Source: Candidatus Villigracilis adiacens (GTDB lineage Bacteria; Chloroflexota; Anaerolineae; Anaerolineales; Villigracilaceae). From it: a DNA stretch of 64,000 nt. Shown piece by piece: positions 23,748-33,357 of the stretch. The translations under genes and the position numbers were made by a program. The notes beneath the pieces are model-generated. The model had not been told where the DNA came from and did not search any database. It saw only the letters and a program-made list of their open reading frames with translations. Each line of letters opens with the position of its first letter. The stretch's first letter is position 1. The DNA lies in NCBI GenBank assembly GCA_016703605.1, contig JADJBU010000002.1, positions 558,001 to 622,000 on the forward strand, written 5' to 3'.

Positions 23748-25501
23748 TTCCGGCGGGCGTGATGCAGGCGGTCGGCGGCTTCTTCGGTGAGCGGGATATA
23801 GACCTGCACATTCGTCCCCATGCCCTCCTGTGATTCGATGTTGAGCAGTCCGTTCACCAGTTCGGCGCGTTCGCGCAGGTTGACCATGCCAAGGCTGCTG
23901 GACGAGCGTTTTTCATAATTCTTCGTGATGGCTTTTACGTCGAAGCCCTTCCCATTGTCCGCGATCTCCAGCAGGACGACGCCCGGCTCCACCTGGCGCA
24001 GGCGCACGGTGATCGTATCTGCCGCGGCGTGTTTGCGGGCATTGTTGACCGCCTCTTCGATGATGTAGAAGATGACGCCCTGCTTGCCCATCTCCAATTG
24101 CTGCGCCGCGTTCTGGTCGATCTCCACCACCACGCGCTGGGAAAAGGTCTCCAGCATTTTATCTGCCATGGATTGGATGGCTGCCGCCAGCCCCTGCGAC
24201 TCGAGAATGAGCGGGCGCAGGGTGAAGAGCATGTGGCGGATCTCCTTGGTGGTGCGGTGCGCAAGTTCCTCCAGTTTCACAAGTTCTTCATTGGCGTTCT
24301 TGGGGTCTTTTGCCAGCATCCGGCGGGAAATGTTCAGGCGCATCGCCATCGCCGCCACCGACTGGGTGGGACCGTCGTGCAGGTCGCGCGCCAGTTTCTT
24401 GCGGGCTTCTTCGTACACGGCGGCGAGGCGTTCCTTTTCCTCGACCAGGTCCTGGTAAAGGCGGGCGTTCTGAATGGCGATCACCGCCTGGCGTCCGATG
24501 ATATCAAGCAGGTTGGTGCGCTCGGTGGTGAAATATCCCGGTTCGGGGTGGGCAAAGATCAACACGCCGTAGACGTTGAATCCGCTTCGGAGGGGGAAGA
24601 TGTACCCGCCGGTGCAATTGCGAAGCGCCACCACCCGCCCCAGTTCGGGGTCGTAGCCGATGTCGGTGAATTTGAACGGTTCGCCGTCGTCGATTGCCTT
24701 CTTCAAAATCCCCTCCGAGCCGTCGAAGGTGATGCGCACATCGGCATTGGTAAAACGGCGCGCCGAGCCGACGCGCAGTTTCCCGGCATTGAAGAGCAGC
24801 ACGGCGCCTACAAGCGGGTCGCTGGTCGTCTGTTCGGGTTCCAGGTTCGGGTTAAGAGCCGCGGCGCTCATATCCAGCGCGGAGTCGAGCACGCGTTTGT
24901 AACTGAGGGTGGAAGAGAGGGTTGAAGTCAGTTCGTAGATGGCGCGCATACGCTCGTTCTGGATGGCGCGTTTCCGCTCCTCTTCATCTCCCCACAGCGA
25001 ACGGTTCGCGCGCATATGCGCCATCAGCCTGCGCCCAAGAAAACCGAAAAGAATGCCCAACAGGCTCAGGATTGCGGCAATTATAAAGCTGGGCGCGAGG
25101 CTGGTATTGTCCAGAAAACCTGTATAGATCACCAGCCCTGAAAAAAGAAGCGCAGTGACCACCGCGCCAATGACTTCAAAATAAATGGACCCGGTCAATA
25201 TCGGAAGCAAGCCCGCCCAGAATGCCGGTCCGCGCGCGCCGCCCTGCATCCAAAAGAATGCACCAGCCAGCAGCATGTCTACGACGATGTTCAAACGGCG
25301 GTGATAGGACGTGCGCAGGTTCAGCCCGGCCATCGCGGTCATCGCCAGGTTCCAGATGATCATCAAACCCAGCGCCCAGGCAGATTGCAGTTCCAATTTT
25401 CCGCCCAGCCCCAGCGAAACGATCAGACCCACCAGCATCACCCAGCGCAGCGAAATGGCAAACCAATCTGTCATGTAGGGGGTGTCAAACCGTTTCATCA
25501 T
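23744..25501 (-). CDS. Sensor histidine kinase, NarL/LuxR type (HisKA_3)
   Basis: 585 residues. About five or six N-terminal membrane helices (residues 13-165) lead into a GAF-like sensory domain (about 190-345). A dimerisation/phosphoacceptor segment with KLARDLHDGPTQSVAAMAMRL follows (His about 385), then a HATPase_c domain with EEAVNNARKHA (N box) and EIADNGKGFD (G1). This arrangement is that of two-component kinases that pair with LuxR-type response regulators. No response regulator is visible in the window; downstream is an alpha/beta hydrolase. The signal is unknown. Confidence 0.92.
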   Translation of the reverse strand: MMKRFDTPYMTDWFAISLRWVMLVGLIVSLGLGGKLELQSAWALGLMIIWNLAMTAMAGLNLRTSYHRRLNIVVDMLLAGAFFWMQGGARGPAFWAGLLPILTGSIYFEVIGAVVTALLFSGLVIYTGFLDNTSLAPSFIIAAILSLLGILFGFLGRRLMAHMRANRSLWGDEEERKRAIQNERMRAIYELTSTLSSTLSYKRVLDSALDMSAAALNPNLEPEQTTSDPLVGAVLLFNAGKLRVGSARRFTNADVRITFDGSEGILKKAIDDGEPFKFTDIGYDPELGRVVALRNCTGGYIFPLRSGFNVYGVLIFAHPEPGYFTTERTNLLDIIGRQAVIAIQNARLYQDLVEEKERLAAVYEEARKKLARDLHDGPTQSVAAMAMRLNISRRMLAKDPKNANEELVKLEELAHRTTKEIRHMLFTLRPLILESQGLAAAIQSMADKMLETFSQRVVVEIDQNAAQQLEMGKQGVIFYIIEEAVNNARKHAAADTITVRLRQVEPGVVLLEIADNGKGFDVKAITKNYEKRSSSSLGMVNLRERAELVNGLLNIESQEGMGTNVQVYIPLTEEAADRLHHARRK

Positions 25502-25561
25502 TGCCTGCCTATCATAACGAAAAAGCCGGGGTTCGACAACATCCCCGACGTTACAGTCGAA

Positions 25562-26299
25562 TTACACCTCTTGCGTTTCGTAGCCCATGCGTTCGAGAAC
25601 GCCGTTGAACCTCTCGCGCAAACTTTTTTGCTGTTCGCCTGTATAGGCATCGCGGAAGCGCCCGATCTTGCCCTTGTAGAAATGCAAGCCCTGCTGCGAG
25701 TCGCTTACGCCGGGGCGGTACTGCTCGATCACCGCGCGGACGCCCGGCGCGGCGCCGTCCAGCTTGAGGTAGTTCACCAGCCTGGCAGATTCCACATCGT
25801 AATTCGTCAACAGGTCTTCGTAACGGGCAACCAGCGCATTTTTCTCCGCCATCCACTTTTCCCAAATACGGACGTACTCCATCATAAAGTCGGCGCTTTT
25901 CTCGAAATCGGAGAGATGCGAGAAGGCATTCGGTCGTCCCTTGGCGAGCGCGCGCTGGCCGAAATCGAACGCCGAGAGCATGGCGTCGCGCGGGTCGCGG
26001 TAGATGTAGGTGATTCGCAGCAACCCCAACCCGGCAAGCAGGCGCGACGCGCCGGACGGCGCCGCATGGGCTTTGATCACAAAGGTATTGCCCATCAACG
26101 CGGGGATGGACGCCATTGCCAGCCGCCGCGCCGAAAGCACGCCAATATTACAGTTGACCTCGGTCAGCACGCTTTGCAGTTTATATTTTTCGCGGATGTC
26201 GCGCGCGTCGGCGCATCCCGTTGTTTTCATCAGGTCGTGGATGAGGTTATAGTGCCAGCCCGACCCGGCGCGCGGCATTCCTACAGAAAGGACGATCAT
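25562..26299 (-). CDS. Sulfotransferase family protein
   Basis: 245 residues. The 5'-phosphosulfate loop is VGMPRAGSGWHYN at the very N-terminus and the 3'-phosphate motif is TYIYRDPRDAMLSAF. These are the two PAPS-binding signatures of the sulfotransferase superfamily. Its position at the end of the polysaccharide cluster suggests sulfation of an exported glycan or lipid. Its start overlaps the upstream ligase-like gene by 4 bp. Confidence 0.82.
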   Translation of the reverse strand: MIVLSVGMPRAGSGWHYNLIHDLMKTTGCADARDIREKYKLQSVLTEVNCNIGVLSARRLAMASIPALMGNTFVIKAHAAPSGASRLLAGLGLLRITYIYRDPRDAMLSAFDFGQRALAKGRPNAFSHLSDFEKSADFMMEYVRIWEKWMAEKNALVARYEDLLTNYDVESARLVNYLKLDGAAPGVRAVIEQYRPGVSDSQQGLHFYKGKIGRFRDAYTGEQQKSLRERFNGVLERMGYETQEV

Positions 26300-27786
26300 G
26301 AAAATTCCTTGTTATTTATTTCCGGAGTGCAAGAGGTCTCCAGACTTTGCTGTCCAGACTTTGCCGCAATCCCCGCCATGATCCCCGGCACGATCCAGAT
26401 GTTCGGGGTGGTCAGAGAATCCTGGGTGAAATTATACAGGGCGATGGCAAGCCACGCAAATACACCGGCAACCGCCGCAAAGCGCGCCCAGTAAGACCCC
26501 TGCCTGTAAATGAGAAGCGTCTCGCCGAGCAGATAAAGTTGCAAAGCAATAAAAAGAAAGAAGCCAAACAGACCGGTCTCGGCGAGCAAACGCGCATGGA
26601 GATTTTTCGGGTTGGGATACAACCTGTTCGCCGGGTTAAGTTGTTTCGCGATCTCGGGGACGGTGGTCAGCGCCCAGTCGGGTAAATTCTGGTAGATGTA
26701 GAACCCGCTTCCGCCCAAGCCGACGCCTGTCAGCGGGTATTCTGAAAACGCTTGCAACGCCCCAGCCGTGTACGCTCCGCGCGCGCCGGCGTTGATATCC
26801 ACGATGTATTCGCTCAGGCTATCGGCGTTGATCTCCCACAGGCGGCGGAAGTAATTCTTCTGGCTGAGGAAAATAAATGCGCCAGCGATGACCCCGACAA
26901 ATGCAAAGAGGATTGAAAGACGAAAGATGAAAGAAATGAGGCGGCGTTCTCGAAAGCCGTTGATGAACCAAGCCCACATGCCATGCAGAATGTCGCGCCC
27001 AAATAAAAGCATCATCAGACTTGAAACGCCGAGGGTGATGAGCAGTCCGCCGCGGGAGTAGGTGGCGAACAGCACCAGCGTAGACAAGACCAGAAGCGCA
27101 GGCTCAAGCCAGGGTACGGAGGTGAGGCGGTACTTCGTCAAAACAGAGGCAAACAGAAAGGGGAAGAATACGGTGGCAAGTTGCCCTGCAAGCCAGGCTG
27201 GTTCATATGCCAGACCCGAGATGCGGTTCGTGCGCACGAGTTCGCGCATCGAAAATGCCAATTGCCAGTGCGTGACCATTTCTTTTTCGAGCAATCCGGT
27301 ATAGAAGGTGACGGCTTGCAATCCGCTCCAGGCGAGGTCGAGACACAACCCGGCGAAGATCCATTTGACGGTGAAGCGCAGGCCGGCTTCGTCTTTGTTC
27401 ATCCACACGGCGGCGACGAAGAAGGCGATGCCGATGAAAAGCGTGATCAGCGCGCGGAGGGCGCGCCCGTCGTAGGTTTGTCCGCGCAGGGGGATCGGGT
27501 CGAGCAATGCGCCGACGCTGGAGGAGAAAATTGCGTACAAAACAAATGCGCCAAGGGCGATGAATGCGCCGGAGAATGTCAGCGTTATTTTCCTGCGCCA
27601 TGCCTGAATCAAAAGAAGCGGAAGCAGTATTGCCAATGGATACAACGCCAGCGGGCGGACGAGCGTGCTTTCGCCCAAACCGGGGAACCAGCGGAAACTG
27701 GTGACGGGCAGGGTGAGCAGGGCAAGACCCCATAAGAGGCGGGGCAGGTTCGCCACAGAGAGCACAGAGACCACGGAGGTTTTCAT
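26296..27786 (-). CDS. O-antigen ligase/polymerase-like membrane protein
   Basis: 496 residues with about ten or more membrane helices. A long outer loop before the C-terminal helices contains GAYTAGALQAFSEYPLTGVGLGGSGF and PKNLHARLLAETGLFG, the pattern of the Wzy/WaaL O-antigen ligase family with its conserved histidine. It joins or polymerises polysaccharide repeat units at the outer face of the membrane. The first residues (MKTSVVSVLSVA) are encoded by a CTCCGTGGTCTCTGTG-like repeat, so the true start could lie slightly downstream. Both ends overlap neighbouring genes by 4 bp. Confidence 0.86.
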   Translation of the reverse strand: MKTSVVSVLSVANLPRLLWGLALLTLPVTSFRWFPGLGESTLVRPLALYPLAILLPLLLIQAWRRKITLTFSGAFIALGAFVLYAIFSSSVGALLDPIPLRGQTYDGRALRALITLFIGIAFFVAAVWMNKDEAGLRFTVKWIFAGLCLDLAWSGLQAVTFYTGLLEKEMVTHWQLAFSMRELVRTNRISGLAYEPAWLAGQLATVFFPFLFASVLTKYRLTSVPWLEPALLVLSTLVLFATYSRGGLLITLGVSSLMMLLFGRDILHGMWAWFINGFRERRLISFIFRLSILFAFVGVIAGAFIFLSQKNYFRRLWEINADSLSEYIVDINAGARGAYTAGALQAFSEYPLTGVGLGGSGFYIYQNLPDWALTTVPEIAKQLNPANRLYPNPKNLHARLLAETGLFGFFLFIALQLYLLGETLLIYRQGSYWARFAAVAGVFAWLAIALYNFTQDSLTTPNIWIVPGIMAGIAAKSGQQSLETSCTPEINNKEFS

Positions 27787-28379
27787 TTCGCTTTGGTAAA
27801 GAGTTTGACGATGACGGAAAGAAAAAGAAACCCGCTTGCGCCTGCAAGAAGATAATTACTCATTGGGGCGCTGCGTTCTTTTGGCAGGTTTGCAGATTGG
27901 GTGACTTCGAGCTTGATGAATTCGTTCAAGTTACCGGCTTGAATTTCGGCTTGAACTTTTTCTACAAAGGCGTTTGCCCAGGCGGAGGCGAGCGCTTCGG
28001 CTTTTTGCGGGTCGTTGTCATCGGCGTGGAAATGCCAGCCTGCTTCGGCGGGTTGGGAGAGGGTCAACTTTCCGCTGCGGAGTTCTTCGATGGGCGCGTC
28101 CAATTGACCCAGCGCATCGTCTGACCAGGCGATCTCCTCCATCTTGCGGGCTTCGCGTTCGAGATAATAGAAATCCTGCCGGTCGGTGTTTTCAGGGAAG
28201 GCTTCTTCGAAATTGAAATCCACGTTGACGGTGGCTTTGGCGCGATACGGCGGCGGCGCAATGGAATAGACTGCCGCGCCAAGCGCAGAGCCGATCAACG
28301 CGCCCAAGACCCAAAAGCGCCAGGCTTTGAGCAGGCGGATGAAGTCGTCGAGGGAGGGGGGGGAGAGGAGGAGGTTCAT
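27783..28379 (-). CDS. Wzz-like polysaccharide chain-length determinant
   Basis: 198 residues with membrane helices at about 20-42 and 170-192 and an outer domain between. The N-terminal DDFIRLLKAWRFWVLGALIG followed by YRAKATVNVDF is typical of Wzz/PCP proteins. The outer domain is short compared with enterobacterial Wzz. It overlaps the ligase-like gene by 4 bp. Confidence 0.78.
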   Translation of the reverse strand: MNLLLSPPSLDDFIRLLKAWRFWVLGALIGSALGAAVYSIAPPPYRAKATVNVDFNFEEAFPENTDRQDFYYLEREARKMEEIAWSDDALGQLDAPIEELRSGKLTLSQPAEAGWHFHADDNDPQKAEALASAWANAFVEKVQAEIQAGNLNEFIKLEVTQSANLPKERSAPMSNYLLAGASGFLFLSVIVKLFTKAK

Positions 28380-28380
28380 G

Positions 28381-28500
28381 GGTAATTGGAGAATAGAATA
28401 GAGATTAGAGAATAGAGATTAGAGAATAGAGAATAGAGATTAGAGAATAGAGATTAGAGATTAGAGATTGTCAATGGAATCTCCAATTACCAATCTCTAA
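28381..28500. repeat. AGAGAWT heptamer array
   Basis: About ten consecutive AGAGATT/AGAGAAT units with strict 7-bp period, ending with CCAATTACCAATCTC pieces. It fills the whole gap between the Wzz-like and GT2 genes. It lacks conserved repeat-spacer structure, so it is not CRISPR. Confidence 0.85.
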
Positions 28501-29271
28501 TTACTTCCTGATCCGCCACTTCCACAGCGGACCGATTAATTTTCTCAAATAATATTTTGCCACAATCGGCGCAAAGACCGAGCCGCCGTTTCGGTAGTGG
28601 ACTCGCAGCATTTCCTTCCAACCGCGTCCGTCGTTGACATTGGTCTTACTGGAGGTGTGGATGCGGAAGTTCGCCCACGTCCTGCCGGGCAGGTATTTTA
28701 TCGGCGCATGTTTGGCGATGCGCACCCACAGATCATAATCCATTGCAAAATAGAACGACGGGTCGAGCGGGCCGAGTTCCTTCCAATATCGGGCGCGGAA
28801 GAACATCGTCTGTTGTGGGATGTGGACGTAGCCGCGGCGTAATTTGGCGTAATCGGTCTGGCGCGAGGCGAACCTGCCGATGGTCCTTCCTTCTTCGTCT
28901 ATAAAATTGCAATCGGCGTAGACCATTGCAACGTGGGGATTCGCAAGCAGAAAGTTGACCGCATCCGCGACGGCTTGCGGAGTGGCATAGGTATCGTCGG
29001 AGTTGAGCCAGGCGAGGATATCGCCCCCGGCGCGGTTGAAGCCTTTGTTGATGGCGTCGGTCTGACCTTTGTCTTTGGTTGATTCCCAGTACCCCAGTTT
29101 ACCGGCATATTTTTGAATCACGTCCAGGCTGCCGTCGGTCGAGCCGCCGTCCATGATGATGTATTCGATGCGCGGGTAGGTCTGCCCGAGCACGGATTGG
29201 ATCGCCGCTTCGAGGAAATCCGCCTGGTTGAACGACGGGGTGACGATGGTGACGAGAGGCAGGGAGAGCAT
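28501..29271 (-). CDS. Glycosyltransferase family 2
   Basis: 256 residues. The GT-A fold signature LVTIVTPSFNQADFLEAAIQS is followed by IMDGGSTDGSLDV and the DxD-like LAWLNSDDTY; YFAMDYDLWVRIAKHA is the acceptor-side motif. It transfers a sugar from an NDP donor during repeat-unit assembly at the cytoplasmic face. The sugar is unknown. Confidence 0.92.
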   Translation of the reverse strand: MLSLPLVTIVTPSFNQADFLEAAIQSVLGQTYPRIEYIIMDGGSTDGSLDVIQKYAGKLGYWESTKDKGQTDAINKGFNRAGGDILAWLNSDDTYATPQAVADAVNFLLANPHVAMVYADCNFIDEEGRTIGRFASRQTDYAKLRRGYVHIPQQTMFFRARYWKELGPLDPSFYFAMDYDLWVRIAKHAPIKYLPGRTWANFRIHTSSKTNVNDGRGWKEMLRVHYRNGGSVFAPIVAKYYLRKLIGPLWKWRIRK

Positions 29272-29274
29272 GGG

Positions 29275-29319
29275 GCAGTTATCAGTGAGCAGTTATCAGT
29301 AAGCAGTAATTGGCGATTA
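29275..29319. repeat. CAGTTAT heptamer repeat
   Basis: CAGTTAT-CAGTGAG-CAGTTAT-CAGTAAG-CAGTAAT keeps a 7-bp period and fills the gap between the GT2 and sulfotransferase genes. Confidence 0.8.
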
Positions 29320-30249
29320 CCATTCGGATTCGGAATAGAAGGATTCCGAAACGCCTTCGGTGATCCTGCGGATGCGGGAGATTTCTTCGGGAGAGAGAAT
29401 CTTCTTCCAGTTGTCGAGGCTGGCGCGGCTGTCAAGTTTGACGGAATGGGTTTTGTTCCTGGCAAGTTTCGCCGGGTTCTCGGAACTGCTGGAGTTTTCG
29501 ATGGCGTATCGGGCGCGCTCGGTGAACTCCAAGCCGAGGGATTTGTATAAAGCCTGAAAACCGGTCACGGGGTTGCGGGATAAATCTTCGTGGCGGAGGA
29601 TGTTGAATTGCGGGAAAGAGTCACGGGTCCCATGAACGAAGCGGTAGATGAACTTCCACAACAAAGCCGCCTGGCTGACGATGTCGTTTTTGTCCATCGC
29701 CTCCATTGCGGCGCGGTCGGCTTCGAGATGGTCGCGCATGAAGAGCGGCTGGCTGAGCAGGTTGTTGAAATCGTAATTCCAGCCGAGGCGTTTGAGGCTG
29801 CTTGCAAACCCCGCCGGGTGGCGGGTGGTGATGACCACCTTGCAGTTCAGGCGTTTTGCAAACCAGGGAGTGGAAAAAACCGCAAAGGGGTCCTTGATCA
29901 GCGCGCGCTGACCGCGCATACTGCCGTTGAAGAAAATGCGGAAGTCGCGCCCCATGCGCAGGAAATCCTTGATCGAGCGCAGCGATTTGGCCTCGAGCCA
30001 GGTGTGATACTGAAAGTTGAGCAGTTCGCGGAACGGGGGGAGATATTCCGCTTCGTTTTCTTCGGTGATGTAGGCGTACCAGTGTTTGACCGGCGCGCGG
30101 TAAATACCGGGACGGTGCAGCACATTGAGCGGCTCGCTGATGTAGGCGGTGTCGGCGTCGGCGGCAAGCATTTTGCCGACCCAGGTGGTGCCGCTGCGAT
30201 GCGACCCCGTGACGAGGATGGGAGTCTGTTCATTCGCTGAAGTATTCAA
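29317..30249 (-). CDS. Sulfotransferase family protein
   Basis: 310 residues. The 5'-PSB loop is LVTGSHRSGTTWVGKML at residues about 12-28. The 3'-phosphate motif is KVVITTRHPAGFASSLKRLG, and FNILRHEDLSRNP is a third conserved patch. It is a second, unrelated-looking sulfotransferase in the same cluster. It overlaps the upstream membrane protein gene by 20 bp. Confidence 0.86.
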   Translation of the reverse strand: MNTSANEQTPILVTGSHRSGTTWVGKMLAADADTAYISEPLNVLHRPGIYRAPVKHWYAYITEENEAEYLPPFRELLNFQYHTWLEAKSLRSIKDFLRMGRDFRIFFNGSMRGQRALIKDPFAVFSTPWFAKRLNCKVVITTRHPAGFASSLKRLGWNYDFNNLLSQPLFMRDHLEADRAAMEAMDKNDIVSQAALLWKFIYRFVHGTRDSFPQFNILRHEDLSRNPVTGFQALYKSLGLEFTERARYAIENSSSSENPAKLARNKTHSVKLDSRASLDNWKKILSPEEISRIRRITEGVSESFYSESEW

Positions 30250-31672
30250 GGATGTGTTCCTCTTCGACGGAAACCGCGCTGATGGAGTAAACGTCGTAGA
30301 CCTGCGCCGCGCACATATTGACCCAGAAATAGGGACGCACGTCCAGTTCCTTGGTGCCTTCGTAACCGTCCAGCCCGGGGATGACGATGTCCTGCGTGCC
30401 CGCGGCTTTCATATCGTAGATCATCTGCTCGCGCTCGTCCCAGCGCAGGGCGGCGAGACGGCGCTCTTCATGGGTCGAGAGCGGCTGGCGCGTCATCCAG
30501 AACGGATAGAGCAGGGCAACGAAGGCAAGCGCCGCGGCTGCATAACGGGTAAATGACGGGAGTTTTATAAAGGATAGCACATAACCGGCGCAAATCCCAA
30601 AAGCGATGAGAGCGAGAACAAGCAGGTAATGAGCCGGGAAGCGCACGCGCTCCAACGGGTAGGATTGACCGTAGGAACTGGGGGCGAAGGCGGCAAAGAT
30701 CAGCCCGTAGAGCAAAACAGGAATGAGCAGGAAGACCCAGTTGAAACGCGGGTCATATTTCCCCTTTTCCCGTTCCAAAAAGAAGAGGTAGGAAAGCAGC
30801 CCGGAGACCGCCAGCAGGGCAAGGATGGGAAGCGGCAGGTTTGTGACGGCGATGCGCAGGAAAAGCAGGGAGAAGCCGAGATCACGGACGAGGACGGTGG
30901 CGACCGAGGGCGGACCGTTTTCGTCATTGATGCGGACTTCGTTGGCAGGCGACATGAACATCACCAGCACGGCGAGGATCGCGCCGATGAGCAGGGCGGT
31001 CATCAGGGTCAACGCGGGTTTGCGGCGCGGACTTTTATCGAAGAAGTAGACGCCGGTAATGGCAAGCGCAAGGATCGAGATGTGCGATACACCTAGCGTT
31101 TCGGAAAGCCCGCCGTTGAAGAAGGCGAGAAAGGCAAAGAGCGCCGCCAGCCACAGGTTTGATCGCTGCCCGCGGATGAGTTTGACCAGCCAGGCGGAGA
31201 TGAGGGTGAAAATGACGATCGGGGTGAGGTAGGAGACCTGCCCCGGGCGCCAATACAAAACCTGGAAGACATTGGGGGCGGTGTAGAACGAAAAAAGGAT
31301 GATGGCTTCGGCGGCAGACAGGCGGAAGGGCGTTTCGATCTTCAAGCCGAACAGTTTGTTCAATTCGGTCAACAACCAATACAAGCCGCATGCCCATATA
31401 AGGACATGCAGGGCGGGGACGAAGGCGATGTTGTTCGGGAAAAGCTCCCAAAAGCCGAGGATGAATAAGTTGGAAAAGCGGTTCGACTTGTAGAGGTATT
31501 TGTTCCAGCTATTCGTGAAAACGTCATTGGATTGCAGGTCGAAGAGCAGGCAGTAGTCGTCACCCATGTAGCGGGTAAAGAATCCCAGGTAGGCATAGAC
31601 GGCGAGCGCCACGGTCATGGCGAGGACGCCGAACCAGGCAAGGTAGGTGGAGTATTTATTGTTATTTGTCAT
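30230..31672 (-). CDS. Polytopic membrane protein, glycan-related (DUF6056-like)
   Basis: 480 residues with about eleven predicted membrane helices and an early RYMGDDYCLLFDLQ motif. A D-D pair shortly after the first helix is common in GT-C-type membrane glycosyltransferases and in the GtrII/DUF6056-like group. Its place in the cluster fits a sugar-modifying role, but the assignment is tentative. It lies 3 bp after the ArnT-like gene. Confidence 0.65.
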   Translation of the reverse strand: MTNNNKYSTYLAWFGVLAMTVALAVYAYLGFFTRYMGDDYCLLFDLQSNDVFTNSWNKYLYKSNRFSNLFILGFWELFPNNIAFVPALHVLIWACGLYWLLTELNKLFGLKIETPFRLSAAEAIILFSFYTAPNVFQVLYWRPGQVSYLTPIVIFTLISAWLVKLIRGQRSNLWLAALFAFLAFFNGGLSETLGVSHISILALAITGVYFFDKSPRRKPALTLMTALLIGAILAVLVMFMSPANEVRINDENGPPSVATVLVRDLGFSLLFLRIAVTNLPLPILALLAVSGLLSYLFFLEREKGKYDPRFNWVFLLIPVLLYGLIFAAFAPSSYGQSYPLERVRFPAHYLLVLALIAFGICAGYVLSFIKLPSFTRYAAAALAFVALLYPFWMTRQPLSTHEERRLAALRWDEREQMIYDMKAAGTQDIVIPGLDGYEGTKELDVRPYFWVNMCAAQVYDVYSISAVSVEEEHILEYFSE

Positions 31673-31675
31673 GCG

Positions 31676-33170
31676 TTATTTCATCAAATTATAGATCACG
31701 TAGCCGTCTCCTTCGGCAAAGACAGGATGGGTTTCGAGTTTTTCCTTCAGGAAGGGCTGGCGGTCGAGGTCGTCGAAGTCGGTGACGAGAAACAGGTCTT
31801 TTTTGAGGACGGTGTCGTTGAAAAAGCCTTCGAAGTCGCGCCCGGTTCCGCGCGTGTCGCTGTAGATCAGGTCGCCGGATGTGGGCCAGGCGGTGATGTT
31901 GCGCCAGCCCCAGTACGCCATGCGCGCGCCGTAATCCTGGGTGAGACCCGCCAGATTATACCCGTCTGTTTTGGCGCCGATCTCAGCCCACATCGCGCTC
32001 TCAGGGCGGTAGTCCACGGCGTTGAGGGTGTTGCGAGTGTTCCAAAGGGAGGAGATAATGCCCACGAAAAGAAAGATGTAAGAAGAAAGGCGGAGGAATT
32101 TTGTGTCTGTGAGTTGGGCGAGTTTGGAAAGAAGAAGATCGGCAAGCGGCGCAAGCGAAAGCGCAAGGATGGGAATCAGCGGCAGGGAATAGTAATCGTG
32201 GGTGGAAATGTGGAAGTTAAAGTAAAGCCCAAAGAGGCAGTACCCGGTCCAAAGTCCAAGAAGGAAGCGGTTTTCTTTATCCTCAAAGAAAAACAAACCG
32301 AGCAGGGCCAGCCCGGGGATGAATCCGCCCGCCACCAGGGTTCAGCATGTTCAGCCAGCCAACGTAATACGACGGGCTGAGGAAGAGCGCGGGGATGAAC
32401 CGTCCGCTGAACTGCTGACCGAGATAACCCTCGATGAAAATGCCGTAGATGAGATACGCCGCGCCGGGAAGGATTCCCAGAAGACTCATTACATAGAGTT
32501 GCGGATTCTTGAACGCCTCTTTCATGGACCTGCGGCTGAGCGCCGCTCCCAAGCCTGCGCCTGCGATGAAGAATGCCGCCGGGAATTTGATGAAGATGGC
32601 AAGCCCGCCGAAGAGACCGGCAAGAAGAGCCATTAACCACGAGTTGGGGTTTTCTGCGCCTGCCCACTCCCAGACCGCCCACAGGAACATGACGATGAGC
32701 ATCGTCATCAGCGGGTCGGGTTGGAAACTGCGGCTGGCGATGACGGCATATGGAAGGAAAAGATAAATTGCAGTTGCGGCGATGGCTCCGTCTTCAGAAA
32801 CCAACCGGCGGGCGAGCAGGTAAAGGAACCAGCCGCCGATCAGCCAAAACGCGGAGGAATAAATGCGCGCGATCCAGACCTGTTCGCCGGTGAAGCGATA
32901 CGTCCAGGCGACGATGCGTTCGAAGACCTCCGGCTCGACCGAGGCGCGGAACTTCCACTGCTGGACGGCGAAGGCGCGTTCTTCGGGCGAAACATCGAAG
33001 CGGGTTTCGTAATATATGCCGCGCGCCTTGAGCGCCGACAGTAATTGACGGGTGGAATGGAATTCGAGCGGCAGGTCGGTCAGGTCGTAGAGGCGGATGG
33101 CAAGCGCAAGCGTGAAGATGACGAGCAGGGCAAACGTCCGCGCGGGGCGGGTGGGAAATAATCTTTCCAT
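31676..33170 (-). pseudogene. ArnT/PMT-like membrane glycosyltransferase, frameshifted
   Basis: Frame 1 (33170 down to about 32330) encodes the N-terminal two thirds: a short signal-like helix, LAIRLYDLTDLPLEFHSTRQ as the GT-C acidic motif, and several helices ending YYVGWLNMLNPGGG. Frame 2 (about 32335 to 31676) continues with GGFIPGLALLGLFFF and HISTHDYYSLPLIPILA. Removing one G from GGCGGGCGG near 32325-32335 joins them as LNPGGGFIPG, giving about 497 residues. It belongs to the dolichyl/undecaprenyl-phosphate-sugar-dependent GT39/GT83-type transferases. The break is a true mutation or a homopolymer error. Confidence 0.8.
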
Positions 33171-33345
33171 GATGGAGGGGTATTGTAACGTATAGAATGG
33201 AGGTGAATCTAATATTGGTTTTGGAAATGACTACCCAGCGCCATTGTTGGCTTCACACGTAAATCAGCCTGGTTTATCGATAGGCACAATCCACGCTTTT
33301 CGCCCAAGTTCCTCAAAAATCTCATCTTCTTCCGCAGCCCGCTGA

Positions 33346-33351
33346 TACAAT
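33346..33351 (+). promoter_or_regulatory. -10 box, near-leaderless
   Basis: TGATACAATGACC puts a TACAAT box only 6 nt before the ATG at 33358. Confidence 0.35.
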
Positions 33352-33357
33352 GACCAT

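Noticed and set aside
28381..28500. CRISPR array
   Set aside because: Units are 7 bp with no spacers of conserved length, and no cas genes are present.
32283..32340. Programmed frameshift in the ArnT-like gene
   Set aside because: No slippery heptamer, Shine-Dalgarno-like stimulator or hairpin is evident, and similar breaks elsewhere in the window point to indel error or simple mutation.
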